Shown piece by piece: positions 1 to 10,249 of a DNA stretch of 64,000 bases. The position numbers were made by a program, and so were the translations under genes. A model generated the notes under the pieces. The model searched no databases and had not been told where the DNA came from. It saw nothing but the letters and a program-made list of their open reading frames with translations. The stretch lies in contig NZ_BGOW01000020.1 of NCBI RefSeq assembly GCF_003851125.1, positions 62,001-126,000 of the forward strand. The letters run 5' to 3'. Position 1 is the stretch's first letter; each line of letters begins with the position of its first letter. This stretch comes from Sulfuriferula multivorans (GTDB lineage Bacteria > Pseudomonadota > Gammaproteobacteria > Burkholderiales > Sulfuriferulaceae).

Positions 1-503
1 TCCGCCAGCAACCGGTTTTCGCGATATAACTCGTCGAACAATGCCAGCTTGCGTTCCGCGGTGTAGCGGGCGATCCAGGCCAGTGCGACTTCGCGCCGCA
101 CCTTGAGCCGTTCGATGCGGCGCTCGGCGACGGCCACCGCTATGCTGCTCTGCGCCACGTCGACACGTGCCTGACGCTTGTCTGAATTGGGCACTTCCTG
201 ACTGACCCCGATGCGCCGCATGGTCATGAAATCACGGTTGAGGTTAAAGCGATCCGGTCCATTGATGGGTAAATTGTCGATACCGAGCATCAGTTTCGGG
301 TCGGGCAGTTCTCCGGCAGGAATGGCGGCCTGACGCGCCGCTTCGATCCGTGCGTTGTCCACGGCTAGCGAAGGCGCGGTACGCTCGGCCAGTTGCAGGG
401 CCTTTTCAAAACTCAGAGGTGCGGCGACGGCGGGCACGGCAATAATTGCCACGGTAATAGCCAGCACATTTCGCTGCCATGTAGGCAACAGGAATGTATT
501 CAT
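1..503 (-). CDS. TolC/CzcC-family outer membrane efflux protein (N-terminal part, runs off left edge)
   Basis: The first 167 residues of an outer membrane efflux channel are present; the rest lies beyond position 1. The N-terminus has a hydrophobic signal segment (about residues 13-28) ending in VAA, then the typical TolC-family start LSFEKALQLAERTAP. It continues with the amphipathic helices of the coiled-coil barrel (RQAAIPAGELPDPKL, GVSQEVPNSDKRQ), the pattern of CzcC/CusC-type heavy-metal RND systems. The start at 503 is chosen because GGAG lies about 8 nt upstream; an in-frame ATG at 533 is less well placed. The Cys-rich exported protein just upstream supports a metal role. It would be the outer membrane partner of an RND pump and membrane fusion protein expected to follow off the window. 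The metal cannot be told from this part. Confidence 0.85.
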   Translation of the reverse strand, partial: MNTFLLPTWQRNVLAITVAIIAVPAVAAPLSFEKALQLAERTAPSLAVDNARIEAARQAAIPAGELPDPKLMLGIDNLPINGPDRFNLNRDFMTMRRIGVSQEVPNSDKRQARVDVAQSSIAVAVAERRIERLKVRREVALAWIARYTAERKLALFDELYRENRLLA

Positions 504-581
504 GCTCAAAACTCCCAGGATGAGCGCGCTCATAGGCGCACAACCCCTCACACCAGGTGAGGGAACAACCAGATCAGAGAA

Positions 582-950
582 TCAAAGCAAGCGTGGCGGA
601 CGCCAGACGCCGGATGCGTCGGAGGAAATGATGCGGGCAGATAGTGGTGGCAAGGATAGCCACTGGGGTAAGGCGAAAGGAACAAATTTCACGGACAGTG
701 CCGGAAATGGATTGGCCGTTTTGTACATTTGTGCACATTGGTTTTGGTCGCATTTGCCTGGTGCACTGTGCTTGTCTCCGCTATCGTTGCAGTGGCAGCA
801 ACATGACTGATCATTCGACATCGAAGCCATATTCTGATCTTGCGACATGGGGCAGGAGCAAGAGGGAAGCACAGCCGCCAGCGCCGCATAGCCGTTTAAC
901 GGCAATGTGAGGCTAAAAAGCAGAATAAGCAGCTGACGTAGCACTTTCAT
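582..950 (-). CDS. small exported Cys-rich protein upstream of metal efflux locus
   Basis: A 122-residue protein with a signal peptide (MKVLRQLLILLFSLTLPLNG, cleavage near GYA-A). The mature part has clustered cysteines and some His and Met residues: SCSCPM, SCCCHC and KCDQNQC, between about residues 30 and 72. The C-terminal 45 residues have no cysteine. This composition suggests soft-metal binding (Cu, Ag, Zn or similar) in the periplasm; no named family is recognised. It reads in the same direction as the TolC-like gene, 79 nt ahead of it, and is probably the first gene of the efflux operon. Small exported proteins of this kind often precede czc/cus-type operons. The function is inferred from composition and position only. 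Confidence 0.6.
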   Translation of the reverse strand: MKVLRQLLILLFSLTLPLNGYAALAAVLPSCSCPMSQDQNMASMSNDQSCCCHCNDSGDKHSAPGKCDQNQCAQMYKTANPFPALSVKFVPFALPQWLSLPPLSARIISSDASGVWRPPRLL

Positions 951-1051
951 AACCGGATCATATTAGCTTTATGGCCTTTTGCGCAAATACCTGCATTCAA
1001 TATGCAATTATTCAAGCCGCTTGCCCCGTTTGTCACCCGCGCATCAGTGTC

Positions 1052-1447
1052 TCAGTTTGCCTCCAGCATACGCTTGAGGCGCGTTTCGTTCAGACCTCCC
1101 AGATGCACCTGACGTATCGTATTGTCTTCCACCAAAACGAAACTGGGCGTAGCAGCTATCCCAAACGCCCGTGCCAGGACCATGGATTGCGCCACATCCA
1201 CCTTCACCAGATTGCGATGCGTTTGCTGCAATCGAGCGACCAGCGGTGCCATGGCCCGGCACGGCCCACAATTCTCGGCGAAGAAATAATAAACACGGCG
1301 GCGTTCACTGGCGGCGATCCCATCCACGCTACTGGTATCGGGCGCGGCACTGCCCACAATGCGCCGGGCGCGCCAGTAAGCCGACAATTGCATCGCCAAT
1401 ACGAGGCCAACAAATATGACAAAGCCTATGAATACCAGGGTTTGCAT
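1052..1447 (-). CDS. membrane-anchored thioredoxin-domain protein
   Basis: A 131-residue protein with one N-terminal transmembrane helix (about residues 4-22, VFIGFVIFVGLVLAMQL) and a short thioredoxin fold. The redox motif CGPC lies at about residues 60-63 in FFAENCGPCRAMAPLV, and the cis-proline loop is AATPSFVLV. It is therefore a redox-active thioredoxin tethered to the inner membrane; the side it faces is not certain, although the N-in anchor would place the domain in the periplasm. It lies on the same strand as the metal efflux genes but about 100 nt upstream of the Cys-rich protein, so it may or may not share their transcript. A role in cytochrome c or disulfide maintenance is possible but not shown. 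Confidence 0.8.
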   Translation of the reverse strand: MQTLVFIGFVIFVGLVLAMQLSAYWRARRIVGSAAPDTSSVDGIAASERRRVYYFFAENCGPCRAMAPLVARLQQTHRNLVKVDVAQSMVLARAFGIAATPSFVLVEDNTIRQVHLGGLNETRLKRMLEAN

Positions 1448-1537
1448 GGAATCTCACCGCAGGAATGACAACGAAACCAAAGGTACAGATAAGTCGAATC
1501 TGCCTTTGGTTCCTTACTGATTGAGTACTGTGCTTAT

Positions 1538-2857
1538 TTAGCCGCCTGTTTCCAGTCCGATGAAAGCGACCATGCTATGTGAGGTATCCGCCGCAATGGT
1601 TACGCACGCATCACCCGCATTGACCGTTTCTACACACAGCATTTCCTGATACTCGTCCGCAGCCATATCAGCAAAACCTTTCTCTTTTTCTATCCAGGGA
1701 TTCCACACCACTGTGGAAGTACTGCCCGATTTTGCTACACGAATTTTTCGGTTCAGTTTTGCGTCATCGATCACGCAATCGGTAATGGTGTCGATATATA
1801 CGCGATCGGTTTCTCCACTGAAACTGACTGCTCCGATTTGGGTGTCACGGGCGAAATCCCGCACTTTATCCAGATACTCGGTATTTTCCAGACCCAGTAC
1901 CTGCGTTTGATGGATGTTCCCTACATGAAAATAAGTATGCAATCCTTCGCTGATCTCAAATGCTGTCGCGCCCTTATTACGCGTCACCAGTTCCATCTTG
2001 AGCGCCGCCCCCACGGTGACAATCAGCTCCAGGTCAAAAGCGTAATTCCACAGCGCGCGGGTGGATTCGTCATCTTTCATGCTGAACCGGATAAATACGC
2101 TGTCGGCCATGCCCTGGCCGGTTTCGCGCACTTCCCACATGCGCGTGCGCACAAAACCATGCGCAGGCTTGCCCGCCTCGCCCGCGCCGAACCACGGCCA
2201 GCATACCGGTACGCCGCCGCGCACGCCTTTACCTGGTTGATATACCGCAGCGCGGCTTACCCACAGCACCGGCAGCTGCCCGCTTGGCTGCCATTCCAGC
2301 ACTTGCGCACCCTGTACTGCAATGCGTGCGCTTGCATGCGGCGTGGTAATTTCGACTACCGGCAACCCCGCTGCGGCATCGACAAATTCAAGCTTGCCGG
2401 CAATGGCAAACTGCTGGTTGAGAGTATCGGTGTGTTGTGGCATAACAAGCTCCATACGTAGGTGAGGAATATCGGCGTCGGGAAATTCCGCGCCAACGGG
2501 TTGAAAACCGAAACGGGCATAAAATCCCGCGGCATGGGTCTGGGCATTCAGATACAGCCAGCCCAGATGCTGCTGGCGTGCGGCATGCAACACGGCATTC
2601 AGCAATGCGCGCCCTGCGCCTTTGCCGCGCCAGGCTGGCAGCACCGCCATACGGCCGATGTGTCCATCGGCAAGCAAACGGGCGCAACCGACCGCGCTGC
2701 CATGGTCTAGTGCAATGAAATGGGTCGCAGCGGCGTCCAGCCCATCCCATTCCAGCGCTTCCGGCACGCCCTGCTCCTCGATAAAAACAGTGCGACGCAG
2801 GCTTGCCAATGTGTCGGATTGTTGCGCCCAGCTTACCGTGGCGACATGCAGGATCAT
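1538..2857 (-). CDS. GNAT N-acetyltransferase fused to aldose-1-epimerase-like (YeaD) domain
   Basis: A single 439-residue frame holding two proteins that are usually separate. Residues 1 to about 137 are a GNAT acetyltransferase (RRTVFIEEQGVP, then the acetyl-CoA loop VLPAWRGKGAGRAL and ARFGFQPVG). From about residue 145 to the end is a D-hexose-6-phosphate mutarotase (YeaD) domain: GAQVLEWQPSG, GVRGGVPVCWPWFG, HGFVRTR, EGLHTYFHVG, WNPWIEK. The start is placed at 2857 because this ATG overlaps the stop of the ABC exporter gene as ATGA, which suggests translational coupling. The longer frame to 2902 has no better start. The epimerase part would interconvert anomers of hexose phosphates; the substrate of the GNAT part is unknown. 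Confidence 0.85.
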   Translation of the reverse strand: MILHVATVSWAQQSDTLASLRRTVFIEEQGVPEALEWDGLDAAATHFIALDHGSAVGCARLLADGHIGRMAVLPAWRGKGAGRALLNAVLHAARQQHLGWLYLNAQTHAAGFYARFGFQPVGAEFPDADIPHLRMELVMPQHTDTLNQQFAIAGKLEFVDAAAGLPVVEITTPHASARIAVQGAQVLEWQPSGQLPVLWVSRAAVYQPGKGVRGGVPVCWPWFGAGEAGKPAHGFVRTRMWEVRETGQGMADSVFIRFSMKDDESTRALWNYAFDLELIVTVGAALKMELVTRNKGATAFEISEGLHTYFHVGNIHQTQVLGLENTEYLDKVRDFARDTQIGAVSFSGETDRVYIDTITDCVIDDAKLNRKIRVAKSGSTSTVVWNPWIEKEKGFADMAADEYQEMLCVETVNAGDACVTIAADTSHSMVAFIGLETGG

Positions 2858-4650
2858 GCGGCTTCTATCCTTTCTGTGGCTTCTTCCTGCTGCATTGCCC
2901 ACAACCGCGCATACACGCCGTTTTGCGCCAGTAATTCGCGATGGCTGCCGCGCTCCACGATTTCGCCCTGCTCCATCACCAATATTTGATCTGCGTCGAT
3001 GATGGTGGACAGACGGTGGGCAATGGTCAGCGTGGTACGCGATTTGGCGATTTCCTTGAGTTCGGCCTGGATAATTTTTTCGGTCGTTGTGTCGAGTGCG
3101 GAAGTGGCTTCGTCCAGGATCAGGATGGCCGGATTTTTGAGCAAGGTACGCGCAATCGCCACGCGCTGCTTTTCACCTCCCGAAAGTTTGAGGCCGCGTT
3201 CGCCCACGGTGGTTTCCCAGCCTTTGGGGAGCGACTCGATAAAATGCAGGATGTGAGCGGCGCGCGCTGCCTCGACGATTTCTTCTCGGCTGGCCTCGGG
3301 GCGACCGTAAGCGATGTTGTAGTAGATGCTGTCGTTGAACAGCACGGTATCCTGCGGCACGATGCCAATCGCGGCACGCAGGCTGTGCTGGGTGACGCTG
3401 CGGATGTCCTGGCCATCGATGCTGATGCGTCCGCCGGTCACGTCGTAGAAGCGGAACAGCAGCCGCGCCAGTGTGGATTTGCCGGCTCCGCTGGTGCCGA
3501 CCACCGCTATGTTGTGCCCGGCGGGGATGTCAAAACTCACGCCATGCAATATCTTGCGGTCCGCATCGTAGCCGAAACGCACATCTTCGAAGCGCACCAC
3601 ACCGCCCTTGAGCTGCAGCGGTCTGGCAGCCGGGGCGTCCTGGATTTCGCGGTTGACGTGAAGCAGCTTGAACAGCCGCTCGATATCGGTGAGAGACTGT
3701 TTGATCGAGCGATACATCACGCCCAGGAAATTCAGCGGAATGAACATCTGGATCAGGAAGGCGTTGATCATCACCAGATCGCCAATGGTGAGCTTGCCCG
3801 CAACCACACCAGCGGAAGCGCGCAGCAGCATGATCGTCACGCCGGTGGCAATAATTATCGCCTGCGCTGCATTGAGCAGACCCAGCGATGTCTGGTTCTT
3901 GACCGCGACTTTTTCCCAGCTCTGCAGGCTGACGTCGTAACGTCTGGCCTCGAAATCCTCATTGCCGAAGTATTTCACCGTCTCATAATTCAGCAGGCTG
4001 TCGATGGCCTTGGTATTGGCCTGCGAGTCGAGTTCGTTCATTTCACGGCGAATATGGGTACGCCATTCTGTAATGGTGATGGTGAGTGCGATATACACCA
4101 CAAGCACCGCCAGGGTGATGGCGGCGAATATCCAGTCGAATTTGGCAAACAGTATTCCCGCCACCAGACTGATTTCAATCAGCGTGGGCAGGATGGAAAA
4201 CAGGGTGAAATTGATCAGCGAGGAAATGCCGCGCGCGCCCCGCTCTATGTCGCGCGACACCCCACCAGTCTGGCGTTCCAGATGAAAGCGCAGCGAGAGA
4301 TTATGCAGGTGACGGAATACCTCCAGCCCTACGCGGCGGATGGCGTGCTGAGTCACTTTGGCGAACACGATGTCGCGCAGATCGGAAAACACCGTGCTGG
4401 CCAGCCGCAATACTCCGTAGCCCAACAACAGAGCCACCGGTACGACCAAGGCTGCCTTGGGCTGGTTGAGCGAATCCACGACCCGCTTCAATATCAGCGG
4501 GACGCCCACTACGGCGAGTTTGGCGCCGATCAGGAAACTCAGCGCAATGGCGACGCGCCATTTGTATTCCCACAGATAGGGCAACAGCAGGCGGATAGTG
4601 CGCCAGTCGGCAGTGCCAGGCTGGCCGCCATCAGAAGCGAAGCGACGCAT
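2854..4650 (-). CDS. ATM1-type ABC exporter, fused permease and ATPase
   Basis: A 598-residue half-transporter. The N-terminal half has about six transmembrane helices with the ATM1/HMT1 signatures RQTGGVSRDIERG and LLNYETVKYFGNE. The C-terminal nucleotide-binding domain has Walker A (VGTSGAGKSTL), the signature LSGGEKQR and Walker B (ILILDEATSALD). Bacterial ATM1 proteins export glutathione-bound species (metals or sulfur compounds) from the cytoplasm, which is the likely role here. The substrate is assigned by family only. The gene is translationally coupled to the downstream GNAT-epimerase fusion and is divergent from the ArsC-like gene, with about 50 nt between them, so the two promoters must overlap. 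Confidence 0.9.
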   Translation of the reverse strand: MRRFASDGGQPGTADWRTIRLLLPYLWEYKWRVAIALSFLIGAKLAVVGVPLILKRVVDSLNQPKAALVVPVALLLGYGVLRLASTVFSDLRDIVFAKVTQHAIRRVGLEVFRHLHNLSLRFHLERQTGGVSRDIERGARGISSLINFTLFSILPTLIEISLVAGILFAKFDWIFAAITLAVLVVYIALTITITEWRTHIRREMNELDSQANTKAIDSLLNYETVKYFGNEDFEARRYDVSLQSWEKVAVKNQTSLGLLNAAQAIIIATGVTIMLLRASAGVVAGKLTIGDLVMINAFLIQMFIPLNFLGVMYRSIKQSLTDIERLFKLLHVNREIQDAPAARPLQLKGGVVRFEDVRFGYDADRKILHGVSFDIPAGHNIAVVGTSGAGKSTLARLLFRFYDVTGGRISIDGQDIRSVTQHSLRAAIGIVPQDTVLFNDSIYYNIAYGRPEASREEIVEAARAAHILHFIESLPKGWETTVGERGLKLSGGEKQRVAIARTLLKNPAILILDEATSALDTTTEKIIQAELKEIAKSRTTLTIAHRLSTIIDADQILVMEQGEIVERGSHRELLAQNGVYARLWAMQQEEATERIEAA

Positions 4651-4699
4651 GAGCAGTTCTCGATTAAAATGGGCGAATTATTACTATTCTATCGGCACC

Positions 4700-5047
4700 A
4701 TGCGCATTTACGGTATTTCCAATTGCACTACGGTCAAAAAAGCCTTGGCCTGGCTGGATGAACACGGCCAGACTTACGAATTTCATGATTTCAAGAAATC
4801 CGGCGTCAATGTCGCGTTGCTGAACACATGGGCGCAACAGGTGGGCTGGGAAAAATTGCTTAACCGTCAGGGCATGACCTGGCGCCAGCTGCCAGACGCG
4901 ATAAAAACCAGCATCACCACCCAGGAAGCCGCGTTTGCGCTGATGATGGAAAAAACCAGTGTGATCAAACGCCCGGTGCTGGAACATGCGCACCAAATAG
5001 TAATCGGATTTAACCCCGCGGAATATGCTGCTGTCCTGGGAGCGTGA
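4700..5047 (+). CDS. ArsC/Spx-family reductase-like protein (YffB type)
   Basis: A 115-residue protein of the ArsC/Spx thioredoxin-like family: MRIYGISNCTTVKKALAWL, then HDFKKSGV, and the late KRPVLEH motif around residue 93. It has the single N-terminal Cys (residue 9) and lacks a CxxC pair, as in YffB of enteric bacteria, which is also encoded directly upstream of dapE. The family is glutathione-linked, but no substrate is known for YffB, and arsenate reduction should not be assumed. The ATG at 4700 is chosen because the family begins MRIYG; the open frame further upstream has no family match. Confidence 0.85.
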   Translation: MRIYGISNCTTVKKALAWLDEHGQTYEFHDFKKSGVNVALLNTWAQQVGWEKLLNRQGMTWRQLPDAIKTSITTQEAAFALMMEKTSVIKRPVLEHAHQIVIGFNPAEYAAVLGA

Positions 5048-5048
5048 C

Positions 5049-5162
5049 ATGAGAACAAATGCTTTTGTTGTAGCGATGCTGATAATTCCAGCATCAATAG
5101 TCGGTAATCCCGCTAAGGCCGCAACACGCACACTCGAACAGAAATTATCCATTCCTTCGTAG
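5049..5162 (+). CDS. possible small exported peptide, 37 aa
   Basis: A short frame starting 1 nt after the stop of the ArsC-like gene and ending 20 nt before dapE. The translation is MRTNAFVVAMLIIPASIVGN followed by PAKAATRTLEQKLSIPS. The first 25 residues look like a signal peptide (basic start, hydrophobic core, AKAA cleavage), leaving a mature piece of only about 12 residues. It sits in the direction of the operon but has no clear Shine-Dalgarno sequence and no recognised family. It may be a translated spacer or a leader rather than a functional gene. Confidence 0.25.
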   Translation: MRTNAFVVAMLIIPASIVGNPAKAATRTLEQKLSIPS

Positions 5163-5176
5163 CTGCCAGAAAATAA

Positions 5177-7218
<2,042 letters not shown>

Positions 7219-7240
7219 ACAACAGGCTGCAAACCGCCAC

Positions 7241-7627
7241 TTATTTGACGATTTTAAGACTTGGCTTGGTGGGTTTTGGTGGGTCTGTTTCGGGCGGACT
7301 TGATATATCGGTTTGTTTTTCTACGGCGAAACCCATACCTTCCCCATTTTCCCGGGCAAAAATACCAACCACTGCCGATATGGGAATGTGCAGCTCGCGC
7401 GAAACTCCGCCAAACCGGGCGGAAAACTGCACCCAGTCATTGTCCATGGTGAGATTTCGGGTCGCGCTGGCAGACAGGTTAAGCACGATCTGGCCTTCCT
7501 TGACAAACTCCATTGGCACTCGCGTATTCTGGTCAACTGCAACCGAGAGATGGGGAGTAAAGCCATTGTCCACGCACCATTCGTAAATGGCACGGATCAA
7601 GTAAGGCTTGGTCGTGGTGGATGGCAT
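7241..7627 (-). CDS. sspB: ClpXP protease specificity-enhancing factor SspB
   Basis: A 128-residue SspB adaptor. It opens with KPYLIRAIYEWCVDNGFTPHLSV and has the SsrA-binding fold (VLNLSASATRNL, FSARFGGVSRELHIPISAVVGIFARENGEG). The tail is acidic and proline-rich and ends PSLKIVK, the conserved XB peptide that docks on the ClpX zinc domain. SspB tethers SsrA-tagged, stalled-ribosome products to ClpXP. Its start overlaps the sspA stop by one base (TAATG), and the sspA-sspB pair downstream of the bc1 genes is the standard arrangement in this class. Confidence 0.95.
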   Translation of the reverse strand: MPSTTTKPYLIRAIYEWCVDNGFTPHLSVAVDQNTRVPMEFVKEGQIVLNLSASATRNLTMDNDWVQFSARFGGVSRELHIPISAVVGIFARENGEGMGFAVEKQTDISSPPETDPPKPTKPSLKIVK

Positions 7628-8226
7628 TACTTGCGCATCGCTTTTTCGTTAGGTGTCAGTGCTTCAATAAATGCAGGCCGGCTAAAAATTCGTTCGGCAT
7701 ATTTAAGCAGATTGGCGGCTTGCCGCGGTAGCTGGACGTCGTAATGATCCAGCCGCCACAGCAAGGGAGCAATGGCTACGTCAAGCATGGAGAAATCATC
7801 ATTCAGCATGTATTTCTGCTTGGCGAAAATCGGGGCTATCTGGGTCAGGCTGTCGCGCACCATCGCACGCCCTTTTTCCGCTGCTTTCTGGCTGCCGTGC
7901 TCTATTGCATGCACATGGCTGAAAAGATCCTGTTCAAAATTAAACAGGAACAGGCGTGCCCGTGCGCGCATTACCGGGTCGGCCGGCATGAGTTGCGGAT
8001 GCGGAAAGCGCTCATCGATGTATTCGTTGATGATATTCGCTTCATACAGAATAAGATCGCGTTCGACCAATACTGGAACACGATTGTAGGGATTCATCAG
8101 CGCCAGATCTTCGGGCTTGTTGTGCAAGTCCACGTCGATGATTTCAAAATCCATGCCTTTTTCGAATAGAACGATACGGCAGCGCTGGCTATAAGGGCAG
8201 GTATTGCCGGAATACAAAGTCATCAT
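7627..8226 (-). CDS. sspA: stringent starvation protein A (GST-fold regulator)
   Basis: A 199-residue protein with a thioredoxin/GST fold. The N-terminus MTLYSGNTCPYSQRCRIVL and the loop MNPYNRVPVLVERDLILYEA, followed by the EYIDERFPHPQLMPADP region, are typical of SspA. The family binds RNA polymerase and modulates transcription under starvation and acid stress rather than acting as a glutathione transferase. Two consecutive ATGs open the frame, so the start could be 3 nt later. It is coupled to sspB and lies about 77 nt downstream of petC on the same strand. Confidence 0.93.
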   Translation of the reverse strand: MMTLYSGNTCPYSQRCRIVLFEKGMDFEIIDVDLHNKPEDLALMNPYNRVPVLVERDLILYEANIINEYIDERFPHPQLMPADPVMRARARLFLFNFEQDLFSHVHAIEHGSQKAAEKGRAMVRDSLTQIAPIFAKQKYMLNDDFSMLDVAIAPLLWRLDHYDVQLPRQAANLLKYAERIFSRPAFIEALTPNEKAMRK

Positions 8227-8303
8227 GATGCTTTACCCTGAAAATGACATGGCCGGCGGAGTACCGCCGGCCGTGAAAACAATGATGGAATGTATGGTGG
8301 AGC

Positions 8304-9023
8304 TTAGTGAATATCCTTCCAGAACTCTTTCTTCAGGTAGTAAGCCAGAATAAAGAATACCCCGAGGAACAGCATCACCACTATTCCTAACTCCTGACGG
8401 GTGGTCCGTATGGGTTCACCCATCCAGGTCAAATAATTGACCAGATCGCCAACCATGGCGTTGTACTCGACTTGACTCATCTTGCCCGGCTTGACCAGTT
8501 CGAATTCTGGGGCAGCATTCTCATCATGAGCGTCGGCACTCTTTTTAAGTACCTGCTCACCCTGCAAACTCCAGAGGACATTCGGCATCCCCACTTTTTC
8601 GAATACCGTATTGTTCCAGCCGGTGGGGCGGGTATCGTCAAGGTAGAAGCTGCGCAGATAAGTGTACAACCAGTCCGGGGTGCGAGCTCGCGCCTCAACG
8701 GAAAGATCCGGAGGAGCGGCGCCGAACCATTCCTGGGCATTTACAGGGCTCATGCTAATGCTCATGGTATCGCCCACGTTGGCACTCGCAAACATCAGAT
8801 TATTCTTGATCTGATCTTTGGTCAGACCAATATCTTCCAGACGCGAATAGCGCATGGCATTGGCACTGTGACAACTCAGGCAATAGTTGGTGAAGATGCG
8901 CGCGCCACGTTGCAGTGACGCGTAGTCTTCGAGGTTGACTGGCGCTTTATCCAGATGGACGCTCTCCTCCGATCCAAAGGCAAGCAGAGGCACAAACAGT
9001 AGCGCAAACAGAAACTTCTTCAT
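8304..9023 (-). CDS. petC: ubiquinol-cytochrome c reductase, cytochrome c1 subunit
   Basis: A 239-residue cytochrome c1. The signal peptide is MKKFLFALLFVPLLAFGSEE. The heme c site is CLSCHSANAMRYSR (about residues 48-61), and the distal Met ligand region is FSKS-equivalent near YNAMVGDLVNYLTWMGEP. One C-terminal membrane anchor (IVVMLFLGVFFILAYYL) precedes a short basic tail. It accepts electrons from the Rieske protein and passes them to a soluble cytochrome c at the periplasmic face. Its ATG overlaps the petB stop (TAATG), so it is translationally coupled. Confidence 0.95.
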   Translation of the reverse strand: MKKFLFALLFVPLLAFGSEESVHLDKAPVNLEDYASLQRGARIFTNYCLSCHSANAMRYSRLEDIGLTKDQIKNNLMFASANVGDTMSISMSPVNAQEWFGAAPPDLSVEARARTPDWLYTYLRSFYLDDTRPTGWNNTVFEKVGMPNVLWSLQGEQVLKKSADAHDENAAPEFELVKPGKMSQVEYNAMVGDLVNYLTWMGEPIRTTRQELGIVVMLFLGVFFILAYYLKKEFWKDIH

Positions 9024-10246
9024 TATCCAGTCACCCTTTCCGGTTCAGGTTTGGTCTTGTCAATCTTGGTATACCAGGGCATTAACAGGAAGAAGGCGAA
9101 ATAAATCACGCTAAATCCCCGCGCCAGATTCGTGGTAAGCACGGTAACACCTTGTGTGCCAAGATAACCCAGTGCAATAAAGCTGATAACAAACACGGTC
9201 AGGAAGCTCTTGTATAAAGTGCCACGATAACGGATTGATTTAACTTTGGAACGATCTAGCCATGGCAGGAAGAACATGATCACCACTGATGCACCCATCG
9301 CCACAACACCAAGGAATTTATCCGGCACGGCGCGCAAAATGGCGTAGAACGGGGTGAAATACCATACCGGCTCAATATGCGGAGGCGTTTTCAGTGGGTT
9401 TGCAGGAATGAAGTTATTTGCTTCAATGAACCAGCCACCGAATGTTGGCGCAAAGAAGACAATCGCCGAAAATATCATCAGAAACACCACCACCCCCATG
9501 ATGTCCTTCACCGTGTAATACGGATGGAAAGGAATGCCATCAAGCGGAATGTGGGTGACAGGGTCTTTGTGCTTCTTGATTTCGATACCGTCCGGATTGT
9601 TCGAGCCCACCTCATGCAAGGCGATGATGTGGGCAGCGACCAGACCTACCAGCACCAGCGGTAGCGCAATCACGTGGAAAGCAAAGAAGCGGTTCAGTGT
9701 GGCATCAGACACCACGAAGTCGCCGCGTATCCACAGTGACAGGTCATTACCAATTACTGGAATTGCGCCAAACAGGGAAATAATCACCTGCGCACCCCAG
9801 TACGACATCTGGCCCCATGGCAGCAAGTAGCCCATGAATGCTTCGGCCATTAATGCGAGGTAGAGGAACATGCCGAACACCCAGATCAATTCGCGTGGTT
9901 TGCGGTATGAGCCATACATCAGGCCACGGAACATATGCAGGTACACCACCACGAAGAACATCGAAGCGCCGGTGGAGTGCATGTAGCGGATCAGCCAGCC
10001 CCAGTCCACGTCACGCATGATGTACTCGACCGACATGAATGCCAGGGCAGCATCAGGTTTGTAGTTCATGGTGAGGAAAATGCCGGTAACGATCTGCATC
10101 ACCAATACCAACAGTGCCAGCGAACCAAAGAAGTACCAGAAATTGAAATTCTTCGGTGCGTAGTACTCGGACAAATGCGTTTTCCAGTTGGCTGTTAATG
10201 GAAATCGCTCATCTATCCAGCCAACAAATTTTTGCATGGTACTCAT
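9023..10246 (-). CDS. petB: ubiquinol-cytochrome c reductase, cytochrome b subunit
   Basis: A 407-residue integral membrane cytochrome b with about eight helices. Heme-ligand histidines are visible in helix B (RYMHSTGASMFFVVVYLHM) and helix D (FAFHVIALPLVLVGLVAAH). The quinol-oxidation loop carries the PDNP-equivalent of this family in NPLKTPPHIEPVWYFTPFYAI, with PEWY replaced by PVWY; PVWY is seen in some proteobacterial cytochromes b. It belongs to the petABC operon, starting 3 nt after the Rieske gene. It catalyses the Q cycle in the cytoplasmic membrane. Confidence 0.95.
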   Translation of the reverse strand: MSTMQKFVGWIDERFPLTANWKTHLSEYYAPKNFNFWYFFGSLALLVLVMQIVTGIFLTMNYKPDAALAFMSVEYIMRDVDWGWLIRYMHSTGASMFFVVVYLHMFRGLMYGSYRKPRELIWVFGMFLYLALMAEAFMGYLLPWGQMSYWGAQVIISLFGAIPVIGNDLSLWIRGDFVVSDATLNRFFAFHVIALPLVLVGLVAAHIIALHEVGSNNPDGIEIKKHKDPVTHIPLDGIPFHPYYTVKDIMGVVVFLMIFSAIVFFAPTFGGWFIEANNFIPANPLKTPPHIEPVWYFTPFYAILRAVPDKFLGVVAMGASVVIMFFLPWLDRSKVKSIRYRGTLYKSFLTVFVISFIALGYLGTQGVTVLTTNLARGFSVIYFAFFLLMPWYTKIDKTKPEPERVTG

Positions 10247-10249
10247 TCG

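Noticed and set aside
2941-4761. 606-residue open frame on the plus strand
   Set aside because: It is the antisense of the ABC exporter, which has all Walker and family motifs; the plus-strand translation has no family character.
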